A stretch of 52,716 nucleotides of DNA, taken from the NCBI GenBank assembly GCA_023262255.1, contig JALRBT010000003.1, forward strand, positions 1 to 52,716, written 5' to 3'. The notes under the pieces are model-generated. The model was given only the letters and a program-made list of their open reading frames with translations, did not search any database and was not told where the DNA came from. Below, one piece after another: positions 36,107-44,527 of the stretch (the stretch's first letter is position 1; every line of letters starts with the position of its first letter). This stretch comes from Ilumatobacteraceae bacterium (GTDB lineage Bacteria; Actinomycetota; Acidimicrobiia; Acidimicrobiales; Ilumatobacteraceae). The translations under genes and the position numbers were made by a program.

Positions 36107-36892
36107 ATGAAGGTCATGAAAATCGTCGTCTGTGTGAAGCAAATACCCGATCCCGCCACGCCCGGATCACTCGACTCGTCCACCAATGCACTGAAGCGTG
36201 ACGGCAAACTCATCCTCGACGACTCCGACGCTTACGGCGTGGAGATGGCCTTGCAACTCGCCACGGCAGCCGGTGGCGGCGAAGTGAGCATCGTTTCCAT
36301 GGCGCCGAACAACGAAACCTCGGGCATGCGGACCGCGTTGGCGATGGGTGCCGTGCGTGGAGTTCTCGTCTCGGATCCCGCACTTGGAGGTTCCGACGCA
36401 CTCACCACCGCCAAGGTCCTCGCCGCGGCGATCAACAAGGTCGGCATGCCCGACTTGGTCATCGCAGCAACGGAGAGCACCGACGGATACACGGGCACGG
36501 TGCCGGAACAGATCGCCGAAGTGCTCGGACTTCCATCGGTGACCTTCGCCAAGAAGGTGAAGGTCGAGGGTGGCACGTTGAAGATCGATCGTCAAACCGA
36601 GGCGGGTTACGACGAGGTGGAATGTCCACTGCCTGCGCTGGTCAGCGTGACTGCAGGTGTGGTCGAACCTCGGTACCCGAGCTTCAAGGGAATCATGGAC
36701 GCCAAGAAGAAGGAAATCGTCACGGTGACCGCCGCCGATCTCGGTGTGACACCGGTTGGTTGGTCGGGAGCCGGTCAGAAGGTGTCGTCGGTGACCCAAG
36801 CAGAGGCACGCAAGGCGGGCCAGGTCATCGAGGATGACGGCGAGGCATTCAACAAAATCGTTGCGTTTCTCGAAACGCTCAAGGTCATCTGA
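36107..36892 (+). CDS. etfB: Electron transfer flavoprotein beta subunit
   Basis: A 261-residue ETF beta. MKIVVCVKQIPDP starts the fold (also readable three codons later at ATG 36116), with the AMP-binding LALGMGAVRGVLVSD region and the signature VECPLPALVSVTAGVVEPRYPSFKGIMDAKKKEI. ETF takes electrons from acyl-CoA dehydrogenases and passes them to the quinone pool or to an oxidoreductase. The alpha gene follows 14 bp downstream. The clear acyl-CoA dehydrogenase gene at 41909 in this window may be a client. Confidence 0.95.
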   Translation: MKVMKIVVCVKQIPDPATPGSLDSSTNALKRDGKLILDDSDAYGVEMALQLATAAGGGEVSIVSMAPNNETSGMRTALAMGAVRGVLVSDPALGGSDALTTAKVLAAAINKVGMPDLVIAATESTDGYTGTVPEQIAEVLGLPSVTFAKKVKVEGGTLKIDRQTEAGYDEVECPLPALVSVTAGVVEPRYPSFKGIMDAKKKEIVTVTAADLGVTPVGWSGAGQKVSSVTQAEARKAGQVIEDDGEAFNKIVAFLETLKVI

Positions 36893-36906
36893 GGAGGACG
36901 ATCAAC

Positions 36907-37875
36907 ATGGCAGTGAACAACGTTTGGGTGTTTGCGCAAGGCAACAACGGCACCATCACCAGCTTCACCGCGGAATTGCTGACCAAGGCACGCAGTCTTA
37001 CCGACAACGTCTCGGCATTCGTACCCGGAGACGGTTCAGCACTCGCCGATGCGCTCGGAAAGTACGGCGCAAAGAAGGTGTACTCCACGGGTGACCTTGG
37101 GGGTCGACTCGTCGGTGTGGCGGCGTCCAATGCGATGAAGTCGGTGATCGATGGCGGGGACAAGCCTGACCTCATCCTGTTCCCGCAGAATTACGACGGT
37201 CGCGACACCATCGCGCGGTTGTCGGTGAAGCTCGGGGTTACCGTGCTCACCAACAGCATCGACATCGCAATCAACGGCGGCGACGTCGTGGCGACCACGC
37301 CGATCTTCGGCGGCAACGTGCTGTTTGCCACGGCCTTCTCCGGCCCCGGCCCGCACCTGGCATCGTTCCGACCCAAGAGCTTTGCTGCCGAGGAGAGCGG
37401 TGGCGGTGCGGCACAGGTCGTTGCCGTGACGGTGCCGGATGGCGGGGTAACGGCGGCCGCACGGGTCACCGCGGTTCACGTCGAAGAGACCAGTGGTCCC
37501 AAGTTGGACGAAGCCAACATCGTGGTGTCCGGCGGACGAGGACTGGGCGAATCAACCAATTTTGCGATGGTGGAGGAGTTGGCGAAGTTGCTACACGGCG
37601 CACCCGGCGCCTCTCGCGCCATCGTCGACGCGGGTTGGGTGCCGTACTCCTACCAAGTGGGACAAACCGGCAAAGTGGTGAAGCCCAGCGTGTACATCGC
37701 TGCAGGAATCTCCGGCGCCACGCAACACATGGTGGGCATGAAGGGCTCCAAGAACATCATCGCCATCAACAAGGACAAGGAGGCACCCATTTTTGCGGTT
37801 GCCGACTTGGGCATCGTGGGCGACGTGCACAAGGTGCTTCCAAAGTTGATCGAAGCGTTGAAGGCGCGCGGCTAA
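36907..37875 (+). CDS. etfA: Electron transfer flavoprotein alpha subunit
   Basis: A 322-residue ETF alpha: an N-terminal nucleotide domain ([13 protein letters not shown]) and the FAD-binding C-terminal domain with [72 protein letters not shown]. It binds FAD and forms the heterodimer with EtfB. AAGGTC-like GAGGAGG precedes the ATG. The gene ends 22 bp before the convergent SCO1664-family gene; no obvious hairpin terminator is seen there. Confidence 0.96.
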   Translation: MAVNNVWVFAQGNNGTITSFTAELLTKARSLTDNVSAFVPGDGSALADALGKYGAKKVYSTGDLGGRLVGVAASNAMKSVIDGGDKPDLILFPQNYDGRDTIARLSVKLGVTVLTNSIDIAINGGDVVATTPIFGGNVLFATAFSGPGPHLASFRPKSFAAEESGGGAAQVVAVTVPDGGVTAAARVTAVHVEETSGPKLDEANIVVSGGRGLGESTNFAMVEELAKLLHGAPGASRAIVDAGWVPYSYQVGQTGKVVKPSVYIAAGISGATQHMVGMKGSKNIIAINKDKEAPIFAVADLGIVGDVHKVLPKLIEALKARG

Positions 37876-37897
37876 CCCGGCGACCTGTGGCGCTGGT

Positions 37898-38605
37898 CTA
37901 CACCAGCGGCCAGGGGTAGCGCCGACCGCTCTCATCCACGGGAAACCGTCGGTGTTCCAGCAGCCATCCTGCGCGGTGGGCGAGTGCCTCCACCTCGTCG
38001 CTGTCGAGGAGCGACGCCACCTCCAGTGGCACGGTGTCCGACACGCGTCGCACTGCGTCGAGCAACGGCTCGGGAATCTCCTCTCCACCGAACTCCCAGA
38101 TGACCGTTCGCAGCTTGAAGTCGGCGGAGAAACACAGACCGTGATCGATGCCCCACACGTGGCGTTGTGCATCGATCAACACGTGACCGGATTTTCGATC
38201 GGTGTTGTTCGCCACGATGTCGTAGACGGCGATGTTGCGAAATTGTTGGTGCAACTCCGGCTGATTTTCGAACAGCGTGAAGTAGTGCTGCTCGAAGTCG
38301 GCATCGATCAGCAACTGCAACGATCCTTCGCCCAGGGGTCCATCACGCAGCACGGTGACGGGGACGAAGTCGAATCCCATTGCGACGGCCAGTCGGTACG
38401 CGGCAACCTCACGTCGGTGGAGTCCCGGGGCGAAGTCCCACAGGGGACGCTCACCGCGTAACGGCTTGTAGATGGCCCGACACTCCAGATTGGCGAGCGA
38501 TACTTTCACCAGGAAGGTGGCGTTGCTGCTGTAGGGCATCCGCGTTTCCACTTCGATGTCGCCTTCGGCGAGCAGCCGATGCGGCACTAGTTCATCTTCG
38601 GGCAT
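37898..38605 (-). CDS. SCO1664-family protein (PI3/4-kinase-like fold)
   Basis: A 235-residue protein of the SCO1664 family, an actinobacterial family distantly related to phosphatidylinositol 3/4-kinase-like enzymes. Blocks are LECRAIYKPLRGERPLWDFAPGLHRREVAAYRLA (nucleotide-binding beta region and Lys), NIAVYDIVANNTDRKSGHVLID with the catalytic-like Asp/Asn-Asn-x-Asp motif, and GIDHGLCF (DFG-like). Function unknown. It overlaps the DUF3090 gene by 19 bp and is the third gene of a conserved trio with it and the histidine phosphatase. Confidence 0.9.
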   Translation of the reverse strand: MPEDELVPHRLLAEGDIEVETRMPYSSNATFLVKVSLANLECRAIYKPLRGERPLWDFAPGLHRREVAAYRLAVAMGFDFVPVTVLRDGPLGEGSLQLLIDADFEQHYFTLFENQPELHQQFRNIAVYDIVANNTDRKSGHVLIDAQRHVWGIDHGLCFSADFKLRTVIWEFGGEEIPEPLLDAVRRVSDTVPLEVASLLDSDEVEALAHRAGWLLEHRRFPVDESGRRYPWPLV

Positions 38606-39087
38606 GCATGTCCGTCACGGTTCATTGGCAGCCCACAGAATGCACACGGTGGACGCCCCGCGCGAACGAGACGATCGGCGAGTTCACAAAACGCAACCGC
38701 TTGGGCGCGAGTAATGCGAACGCGCACGCGACTGGCGTCGAACTCCGGGTCGTCCTCGGGTGAAATCTCCTCGAACTGCAGGATGAGGTGATCGTCGCTA
38801 CGGTCGTATGCGAGACCGACACTGCCCAGCGCAAATGCCGCATCGTCGGGCTCGACGAACGGGGAGTTGCGAAGGGAACCAGGAGATACCGCGGGTGCGT
38901 CCTCCAGGGTTTTTCGGAGGAACACCGCCAAAGCGGAAATCTGCTCCTTCTCGCACTTGATGGTCAGCAGATCACCCGCGTCGCCGATTTGCAGGAAGAA
39001 CGTGCGCGCGCCGGGCAAACCAATCACGCCGGCGGTGAACGCCTCGGTGGACTCGTAGTCACGGTACAAACTCACGCTGGGCACCAC
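38587..39087 (-). CDS. DUF3090 family protein
   Basis: A 166-residue DUF3090 protein; the family is actinobacterial and its function unknown. GLPGARTFFLQIGDAGDLLTIKCEKEQI is the characteristic opening, and the C-terminus carries a zinc-ribbon-like CAFCGLPMNRDGHACPKMN (four cysteines) after an acidic stretch. A GTG at 39087 (or 39084) is the likely start, 4 bp after the phosphatase stop. It is the middle gene of the MSMEG_4193-type trio, so function in the same pathway is expected. Confidence 0.9.
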   Translation of the reverse strand: MVPSVSLYRDYESTEAFTAGVIGLPGARTFFLQIGDAGDLLTIKCEKEQISALAVFLRKTLEDAPAVSPGSLRNSPFVEPDDAAFALGSVGLAYDRSDDHLILQFEEISPEDDPEFDASRVRVRITRAQAVAFCELADRLVRAGRPPCAFCGLPMNRDGHACPKMN

Positions 39088-39091
39088 ACGT

Positions 39092-39724
39092 TCATGATGG
39101 ACGAAGTTCGCGCAGCGAACCACCCGTGGAATTGACGGTGAGCACGATCGGGGTCGTGTCGGTGTAGAGAATCGCCGTCACCGAACACGTGGAAATGACG
39201 ATGCGTTGGAACAGGTCGAGGGGCGTTCCCATGGCGTGGGCGACCGCCGCCTTGATGGGATCCGCGTGCGACACGCAGACGATCGTCTTGCCGGCGTGTC
39301 GCCGACGAAGCAGGTCGAGCGCCCCAACCATCCGTGATTGCATCTCCATGAAACTTTCGCCGTCGGGAAAACGAAACCCACTGGGAGCGCGTTGCACGGC
39401 GGTCCACTCAGGTTTGCGATAGAGACGGCGCAGCGACTGGCCGGTCCAATCGCCGAAGTTGCACTCGAGCAGGCCTCGCTCGATACGCACGGGGACGCGT
39501 AGCGCACGACTGATGGGTGCCGCTGTTTCCCGTGCTCGTTCGAGTGGCGACGAATAGATCGCGGCCACCTTGCCGAGTTCGGCGATACGTTCGGCCGCGT
39601 GTGCCGCTTGCTCCTTGCCACGCTCGGCCAGGTGCAACCCCCGGGCTCGACCCGGCAGAACCTTCCCCGTGGTGGGTGTGGTGCCGTGTCGCACCAGAAG
39701 AACGAGCGTCGGCTTGCCAGACAT
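39092..39724 (-). CDS. MSMEG_4193-type histidine phosphatase superfamily protein
   Basis: A 210-residue phosphoglycerate-mutase-like enzyme: LLVRHGTTPTTG contains the catalytic His, IYSSPLERARETA the conserved Arg, LLECNFGDWTGQSL the acid residue block and VCVSHADPIKAAVAHAMG the second His. The family label is a putative phosphomutase and no substrate is known. The gene leads the operon with DUF3090 and SCO1664-family genes, a set conserved in actinobacteria and close to mycothiol-ligase genes in mycobacteria; no mshC is in this window. Divergent from the uracil-DNA glycosylase gene. Confidence 0.92.
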   Translation of the reverse strand: MSGKPTLVLLVRHGTTPTTGKVLPGRARGLHLAERGKEQAAHAAERIAELGKVAAIYSSPLERARETAAPISRALRVPVRIERGLLECNFGDWTGQSLRRLYRKPEWTAVQRAPSGFRFPDGESFMEMQSRMVGALDLLRRRHAGKTIVCVSHADPIKAAVAHAMGTPLDLFQRIVISTCSVTAILYTDTTPIVLTVNSTGGSLRELRPS

Positions 39725-39765
39725 GCGTGCTCAACCTATCCCCACATCTCGTAGCGTCACGGTTG

Positions 39766-40530
39766 GTGGGCAACGGAAGGCGTGCGACGCGCGACACGCA
39801 GGTGCGACTGCGCAACGAGATCGAGGCATGTCGGGCGTGTCCGCGGTTGGTGAGATGGCGCGAGACCGTGGCTCGCGAGCGGAAAGCCGCATACCGCGAC
39901 GAGACCTATTGGGGAAAACCAATCAGCGGGTTCGGTGACGCCGGTGCTCGCGTGATCGTGCTCGGGTTGGCACCGGGCGCACACGGAGCCAATCGAACCG
40001 GACGAGTGTTCACCGGTGACCGAAGCGGCGACTGGCTGTTTCGGGCCATGCAGAAGGCAGGCTTTGCGAACAGTGCCACCTCGCGTGCGCGCGACGATGG
40101 GCTGCGGCTCTCCGATGCCTGGGTGACGGTTGCGGTTCGCTGTGCGCCACCCGACAACAAGCCGCTACCACTCGAGAAGAAGCGCTGTGCGCCCTATTTG
40201 GAACGCGAACTCGCCATGTTGTCGAACATGCGGGTGGTGGTGTGTCTCGGGAATTTTGCCTACGTGGCAGCGTGCGATTACTTCGAAGTGTCGCCCCGGC
40301 CGAAGTTCGCGCACGGGGCAGAGATTGAGGTACCGGCCGTCGCACGGGGCACTTCGGATGGTGCACCCGGCTCATCGGTTGGTGCACACGGCTCATCGGT
40401 TGGCGGGCACGGCGCGGTAACGCTGCTGTGTTCGTATCATCCGAGCCAGCAAAATACGTTCACCGGTCGTCTCACCGAACGAATGCTCGACGGCGTCTTC
40501 TCGCGAGCGGCACACCTCGTACGCGGGTGA
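39766..40530 (+). CDS. Family 5 uracil-DNA glycosylase (UdgB-like)
   Basis: A 254-residue uracil-DNA glycosylase of family 5. Motif A is VIVLGLAPGAHGANRTGRVFTGDRSGDWL and motif B is CSYHPSQQNTFTGRLT; Cys22 and Cys25 (EACRACPRL) with two cysteines in VAVRCAPPDN...KKRCAPYL would hold the 4Fe-4S cluster. It removes uracil and other deaminated bases from DNA. Start GTG 39766 or TTG 39763. An in-frame 21-bp tandem repeat inserts a Gly/Ser-rich loop at about residues 195-220. Divergent from the phosphatase trio. Confidence 0.93.
   Translation: MGNGRRATRDTQVRLRNEIEACRACPRLVRWRETVARERKAAYRDETYWGKPISGFGDAGARVIVLGLAPGAHGANRTGRVFTGDRSGDWLFRAMQKAGFANSATSRARDDGLRLSDAWVTVAVRCAPPDNKPLPLEKKRCAPYLERELAMLSNMRVVVCLGNFAYVAACDYFEVSPRPKFAHGAEIEVPAVARGTSDGAPGSSVGAHGSSVGGHGAVTLLCSYHPSQQNTFTGRLTERMLDGVFSRAAHLVRG
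40360..40413 (+). repeat. In-frame 21-bp tandem repeat in the uracil-DNA glycosylase
   Basis: GGTGCACCCGGCTCATCGGTT (40360-40380) is followed by a near-identical copy with one change (40381-40401) and a partial third unit (40402-40413). It codes GAPGSSV, GAHGSSV and GGHG, a flexible loop just before the motif B strand. Confidence 0.85.
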
Positions 40531-40638
40531 CGCATGAGGAATGTGATTTGCGCCTGAGGTACAGCGCGAAGTGTCGGCGGTCCGTTGTGGCGCCGCCTGG
40601 TGAGGTGACAGGTCGGTTCTGTCGCCGCGTGACTGGGG

Positions 40639-41823
40639 TTAGTGCGCCGCTGGCGCGGTGCCGTCGGCCTTCTTCTTTGGTGGCGGTACGCCGATCTTCA
40701 CCGTGGTTTCCGCGAAGTCGGGCCAACGGCGACGGCTCACCACGCTGAGGAGTCGAAGCAACTTCATCGCCTTCTCGTCGGTTTGGGCGGGGCGAGCGAC
40801 CACCGAACCGTCCTTGATCATTCGATTCATCACCTCTTCACCCAGTTCGGTGCGTACTACGCACAGGGTCCAGTCGTTGTCCTCGCCGATACCACCGGTG
40901 GAGATGTCGGCATGTTCCGCGGCGAAGTCGGGACACATCTTGCAACCTTCGCGTGTCCACTGGTGACATTCCTTGAGGTCGATCTCGTGGAACGATCCGT
41001 CGCGCATCCAGATCTGGAAAGCACCCTTGATGTTCATCTTCACCATGTCTTCCTTGCGCAAGCCGTACTTGGCAAGGAAGAGTTCTTCGAAGATCGCATC
41101 GTCGAACGTTTTGGAGCACAGGAGTCCGATGTTGAACAGAAACGGCTTGCCGATCTTTCCGGCCTTGCGCTTCCACATCACCGGGAGCACCGAGGATTGA
41201 CAACTCATGCCCACCAGTGCGATGCGTTGCAGACCGGCCTCGGCCGCCTCCTTGATGGCCAGGGTGTTGGCGGAGTAGGTGTACCGACTGCCCGACGACG
41301 CGAGTACTTCTTCGCGCGTGCGGGCGAGACCGGGTTTTGCCTTCCAGTTCGACCCGTCCCCGTCGAGGAAACTCGTGAGGGCCGCATCGATGTAGTCGTG
41401 TTGCAACAGCCAGATGAGCATTGCTCCGACGAAGCCGCCATCCTGACCCTTCTTGTGTGTCTCGTCATCGGCGGCACGAACCAACAACAGTTGGCGGTAC
41501 TGTCCGTACATCTCGTCGTCCTTGCGAGTGCGACCGAAGAGGTGCTGATCGGCCTCCTGCTCCCAGTTGCGGAATCGCGGACACGCCCGCGTACAGGTGG
41601 TACAGCCCTTCTCCCCGTGACCGCAATTTGTGGGACCGAGTTCCTCCTCGAGATGGAACGGCTTGTACTTGCCTTCCTCGTGTTCGTAACCGATTACATC
41701 GTGCGGGCATGAAATGACGCATCCGGCGCATCCGGTGCACAGACCGGTGTTGATGACTTCTTCGTAGAGCTCCTTCCACTGCGCAGTCCAGCGGGTGGTG
41801 GGAGGGGCTTCGGCTACCGACAC
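40639..41823 (-). CDS. Coenzyme F420 hydrogenase/dehydrogenase beta-subunit family protein
   Basis: A 394-residue FrhB/FpoF-like protein. The N-terminal ferredoxin-like domain has CTGCAGCVISCPHDVIGY, and CGHGEKGCTTCTRACPRF is a second cysteine cluster. The catalytic flavin domain follows with GQDGGFVGAMLIWLL and the later GCKMCPDFAAEHADISTGGIG. Members use FAD and one or two 4Fe-4S clusters to oxidise or reduce F420. The GTG at 41823 gives SVAEAPPTTRW; longer readings overlap the divergent acyl-CoA dehydrogenase gene. The specific partner substrate is unknown. Confidence 0.87.
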   Translation of the reverse strand: MSVAEAPPTTRWTAQWKELYEEVINTGLCTGCAGCVISCPHDVIGYEHEEGKYKPFHLEEELGPTNCGHGEKGCTTCTRACPRFRNWEQEADQHLFGRTRKDDEMYGQYRQLLLVRAADDETHKKGQDGGFVGAMLIWLLQHDYIDAALTSFLDGDGSNWKAKPGLARTREEVLASSGSRYTYSANTLAIKEAAEAGLQRIALVGMSCQSSVLPVMWKRKAGKIGKPFLFNIGLLCSKTFDDAIFEELFLAKYGLRKEDMVKMNIKGAFQIWMRDGSFHEIDLKECHQWTREGCKMCPDFAAEHADISTGGIGEDNDWTLCVVRTELGEEVMNRMIKDGSVVARPAQTDEKAMKLLRLLSVVSRRRWPDFAETTVKIGVPPPKKKADGTAPAAH

Positions 41824-41908
41824 GCCGACAACTCTACGATGCCCGTTCTCGAACAACGGACTCGCGCTCGAATCGTCGTTTGTCCTTCGGTTCCGACAGA
41901 ATACGTGC

Positions 41909-43162
41909 ATGGCATCGAGCATCATCACGTATCCCCCCGAAGTCGAGACGTTTCGTACCGAAGTACGGTCATGGCTCGAGGCCAACCTTCCCCAAGGTTG
42001 GTTCGACGAGGGATTCGAGCTGTCCGCGGAAGCGCGCAAGAAATTCAACGACGAATGGCCCGAAAAGTTGCACAAGGGCGGTTGGATTTGTGCGACGTGG
42101 CCCAAGGAGTACGGCGGCAAGGGACTCACCACGTTGCAGGGTGTGGTGCTAAACGAGGAGTTTGCCCGCGCTCGCGCCCCGATGCGAGCCGACTTCTTCG
42201 GGGACACCCTCGTGGGTCCGACGTTGTTGCAGTGGGGTACCGAGGAACAAAAAAAGGAGTTCCTGCCTCAAATCCTCGGCGGAAAAATGCGGTGGTGCCA
42301 GGGATTCAGTGAACCCAACAGTGGCAGTGACCTCGCAAGTTTGAAGACCACCGCCGTGTTGGATGGCGACGAGTGGGTGATCAACGGTCAGAAGGTGTGG
42401 ACCACCGGCGGTCATTACGCGGACTACTGCTTCCTGCTGACCCGAACCGATCCCTCCGCCCCGAAACACAAGGGCATCTCGTACCTGCTGGTGCCGATGC
42501 GCCAACCCGGAGTGGAGGTGCGCGGCATCACGCAACCCGACGGCACGGCGGAATTCTGTGAAGTGTTCTTCACCGACGCTCGTTGTCCGAAGGACAACGT
42601 GGTGGGTGGCGTGAACAACGGCTGGAAGGTCGCCAACTCGACGTTGGCATTCGAACGCGGGATGAGTGCCACCACAGGCTTTCGTCGATTCGAGGAGGAA
42701 TATCGATTGATGGTCGAAGCGGCAACGCAGAACGGTGCCATATGCAACCATCTGGTGCGACAGCGTTTGATGCAGTACTACAGCAAGATTCAGATTCTCA
42801 AGTACAACGGCCTGCGGTCGTTGGGTGCGAACCTGGCCGACAAGAAGGACTTCGGTGTCATGGCTCTCGGTGCCGCGAACAAGATGTTCTGGAGTGAAAT
42901 GCACAAGAACGCGATGGAACTGGCACTCGACATCTACGGCACGCACGCCATGCTGATCAATACCGGGCCGGAATCGGGCACCTGGCCCGGTGCACTTCGT
43001 GAGAAGCGTCGGGAGGGTTACCCGGTCAGTGCGATGATGTCGTCATTCTTCTTCTCGCGTTCCGAAACCATCTGGGGCGGAACGAGTCAGATCCAGCGGA
43101 ACATCGTGGGTGAGCGCGTGCTCGGACTTCCCAAAGAACCGCGTCCGGCGGGTGGCGAGTAG
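41909..43162 (+). CDS. Acyl-CoA dehydrogenase family protein
   Basis: A 417-residue acyl-CoA dehydrogenase with helical N- and C-terminal domains and the middle beta domain (QGFSEPNSGSDLASLKTTAV, GDEWVINGQKVWTTGGHYADYCFLLTRTD). The C-terminal domain has SFFFSRSETIWGGTSQIQRNIVGERVLGLPKEPR, typical FAD-contacting sequence. It oxidises an acyl-CoA with ETF as acceptor; etfBA lies in the window. The ATG at 41909 is used because longer readings have no family match. The first DUF805 gene starts 3 bp after the stop. Confidence 0.93.
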   Translation: MASSIITYPPEVETFRTEVRSWLEANLPQGWFDEGFELSAEARKKFNDEWPEKLHKGGWICATWPKEYGGKGLTTLQGVVLNEEFARARAPMRADFFGDTLVGPTLLQWGTEEQKKEFLPQILGGKMRWCQGFSEPNSGSDLASLKTTAVLDGDEWVINGQKVWTTGGHYADYCFLLTRTDPSAPKHKGISYLLVPMRQPGVEVRGITQPDGTAEFCEVFFTDARCPKDNVVGGVNNGWKVANSTLAFERGMSATTGFRRFEEEYRLMVEAATQNGAICNHLVRQRLMQYYSKIQILKYNGLRSLGANLADKKDFGVMALGAANKMFWSEMHKNAMELALDIYGTHAMLINTGPESGTWPGALREKRREGYPVSAMMSSFFFSRSETIWGGTSQIQRNIVGERVLGLPKEPRPAGGE

Positions 43163-43165
43163 GCC

Positions 43166-43489
43166 ATGCAATTCTTTGCCGCCATTCAGGCAGGATTCCG
43201 CAACTACGCCAACTTCAAGGGACGCGCGTCGCGACCCGACTATTGGTGGTGGGTGCTCTTCAGCGCATTGGCACAGGCTGCGGCGTCGGGCTTCGGTGAT
43301 GCGCTGTCGAATCTCGTGTCGGTGGCGTTGCTCCTCCCCTCGATTGCAGTCGCAGTACGACGCATGCACGATAGTGATCGAAGCGGGTGGTGGATCTTGT
43401 TTCCCATCGTCAATCTGGTGTTCTTGTTGCAGCGGAGTACTGCCGGTGAAAATCGGTTCGGTCCGCCACCACCTCCACGCTTGACCTGA
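43166..43489 (+). CDS. DUF805 membrane protein, copy 1
   Basis: A 107-residue DUF805 protein with about three hydrophobic segments: FKGRASRPDYWWWVLFSALAQ, a central SVALLLPSIAVAVRRMHDSDRSGWW and PIVNLVFLLQRS. It ends in GENRFGPPPPPRLT. The family is widespread, with unknown function; the FKGRASR and RRMHD motifs are diagnostic. A second, longer copy follows 15 bp downstream, so this is a tandem duplication. Start ATG is 3 bp after the acyl-CoA dehydrogenase stop. Confidence 0.9.
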   Translation: MQFFAAIQAGFRNYANFKGRASRPDYWWWVLFSALAQAAASGFGDALSNLVSVALLLPSIAVAVRRMHDSDRSGWWILFPIVNLVFLLQRSTAGENRFGPPPPPRLT

Positions 43490-43504
43490 TCGATCGCCTG
43501 AGCG

Positions 43505-43999
43505 ATGTCGTTCATTTCCGCCATTCAGTCGGGGTTTCGCAACTACGCGAAGTTCAAGGGTCGTGCATCGCGCAGCGAATACTGGTGGTGGACCCTCTTC
43601 ACGTTTCTCGTGCAAATCGCCGTCTCGGGCCTTGGTGACCAGATCGGCGGAGTCGTGAGCCTGGCGATCCTGCTGCCCAGCCTTGCCGTGCAGGTGCGAC
43701 GCCTACACGACACCAATCGCACGGGGTGGTGGATCCTGTTGCCAATCGTGTCCCTGGGTGTTGCGGTGGTGGCCTTCATCGTCGACGCCGTCTCCGGTAC
43801 GACGGAGTTCTCGGACCCGTCCGCGTGGGACCCGACGGAGGTACTCGACGGGGTGTCGGGCGGGAACATTGCGGTGATTGCCGTCGCGTTGCTCGTGGCA
43901 CTCGTCACGGGAATCGCGAACCTGGTCTTCACCTTGCAGCGCAGTCAGCCGACGGAGAACCGATTCGGTCCACCACCGCCACCACGATCGCCGTCGTAA
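43505..43999 (+). CDS. DUF805 membrane protein, copy 2
   Basis: A 164-residue DUF805 protein, closely related to the copy before it (FKGRASRSEYWWWTLFTFLVQ, LLPSLAVQVRRLHDTNRTGWW) and ending in TENRFGPPPPPRSPS. It carries an extra segment of about 45 residues with additional hydrophobic and acidic sequence (TEFSDPSAWDPTEVLDGVSGGNIAVIAVALLVALVTG). Its stop overlaps the alkyltransferase ATG (TAATG). Function unknown. Confidence 0.9.
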   Translation: MSFISAIQSGFRNYAKFKGRASRSEYWWWTLFTFLVQIAVSGLGDQIGGVVSLAILLPSLAVQVRRLHDTNRTGWWILLPIVSLGVAVVAFIVDAVSGTTEFSDPSAWDPTEVLDGVSGGNIAVIAVALLVALVTGIANLVFTLQRSQPTENRFGPPPPPRSPS

Positions 44000-44514
44000 T
44001 GCGGTACGAGGTCCACCGAACGCTACGAACGCCCGTGGGAGTGCTGCGGGTTACCGCCTGCGAGCGGGGAGTGGTCGCCATTGATCGTGTTGCACGAGCA
44101 ACCACATCGAAGCAATCGCGTGCATCGCGCGCGACCAGTGCGATGGCGGATGCATCGAAGTTGGTCCGGGCGCAGCGCCATGCGGACGTGGCGGTTCGGC
44201 AGTTGCGCGAGTACTTCGCAGGTACTCGAACAAGATTTTCCGTTCCGTTGCACATGGAAGGCACGGAGTTTCAACAGCGTGCATGGAGGACCATGCGCAA
44301 GATTCCCCATGGCTCCACCATGTCGTACGCGCAGCAAGCCCGGGCCATGGGTGCCCCCAAAGCGGTTCGGGCGGTGGGTAGCGCCAACGGTGCGAATCCG
44401 ATTCCCATCATCGTGCCGTGCCATCGGGTGATCGCCAGCGACGGGTCGCTCGGCGGATATTCGCTCGGGATGGCGATGAAACGACGTCTGCTTGCACTCG
44501 AACAGGGGAGTTGA
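43999..44514 (+). CDS. ogt: Methylated-DNA--protein-cysteine methyltransferase
   Basis: A 171-residue O6-alkylguanine DNA alkyltransferase: an N-terminal domain with a longer-than-usual loop rich in Arg, Ala and Ser (about residues 30-60), then the catalytic domain TEFQQRAWRTMRKIPHGSTMSYAQQARAMGAPKAVRAVGSANGANPIPIIVPCHRVIASDGSLGGYSLG, with the acceptor Cys in PCHR. It removes O6-methylguanine by irreversible alkyl transfer. Its ATG overlaps the DUF805 stop. The convergent znuC-like gene ends 13 bp after this stop. Confidence 0.92.
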   Translation: MRYEVHRTLRTPVGVLRVTACERGVVAIDRVARATTSKQSRASRATSAMADASKLVRAQRHADVAVRQLREYFAGTRTRFSVPLHMEGTEFQQRAWRTMRKIPHGSTMSYAQQARAMGAPKAVRAVGSANGANPIPIIVPCHRVIASDGSLGGYSLGMAMKRRLLALEQGS

Positions 44515-44527
44515 CGCAGGCCGCTCG

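Noticed and set aside
40531-40638. Possible bidirectional terminator between the glycosylase and F420-beta-like genes
   Set aside because: Several short inverted repeats (for example GACAG/CTGTC) but no strong stem with a T-run; too weak to annotate.
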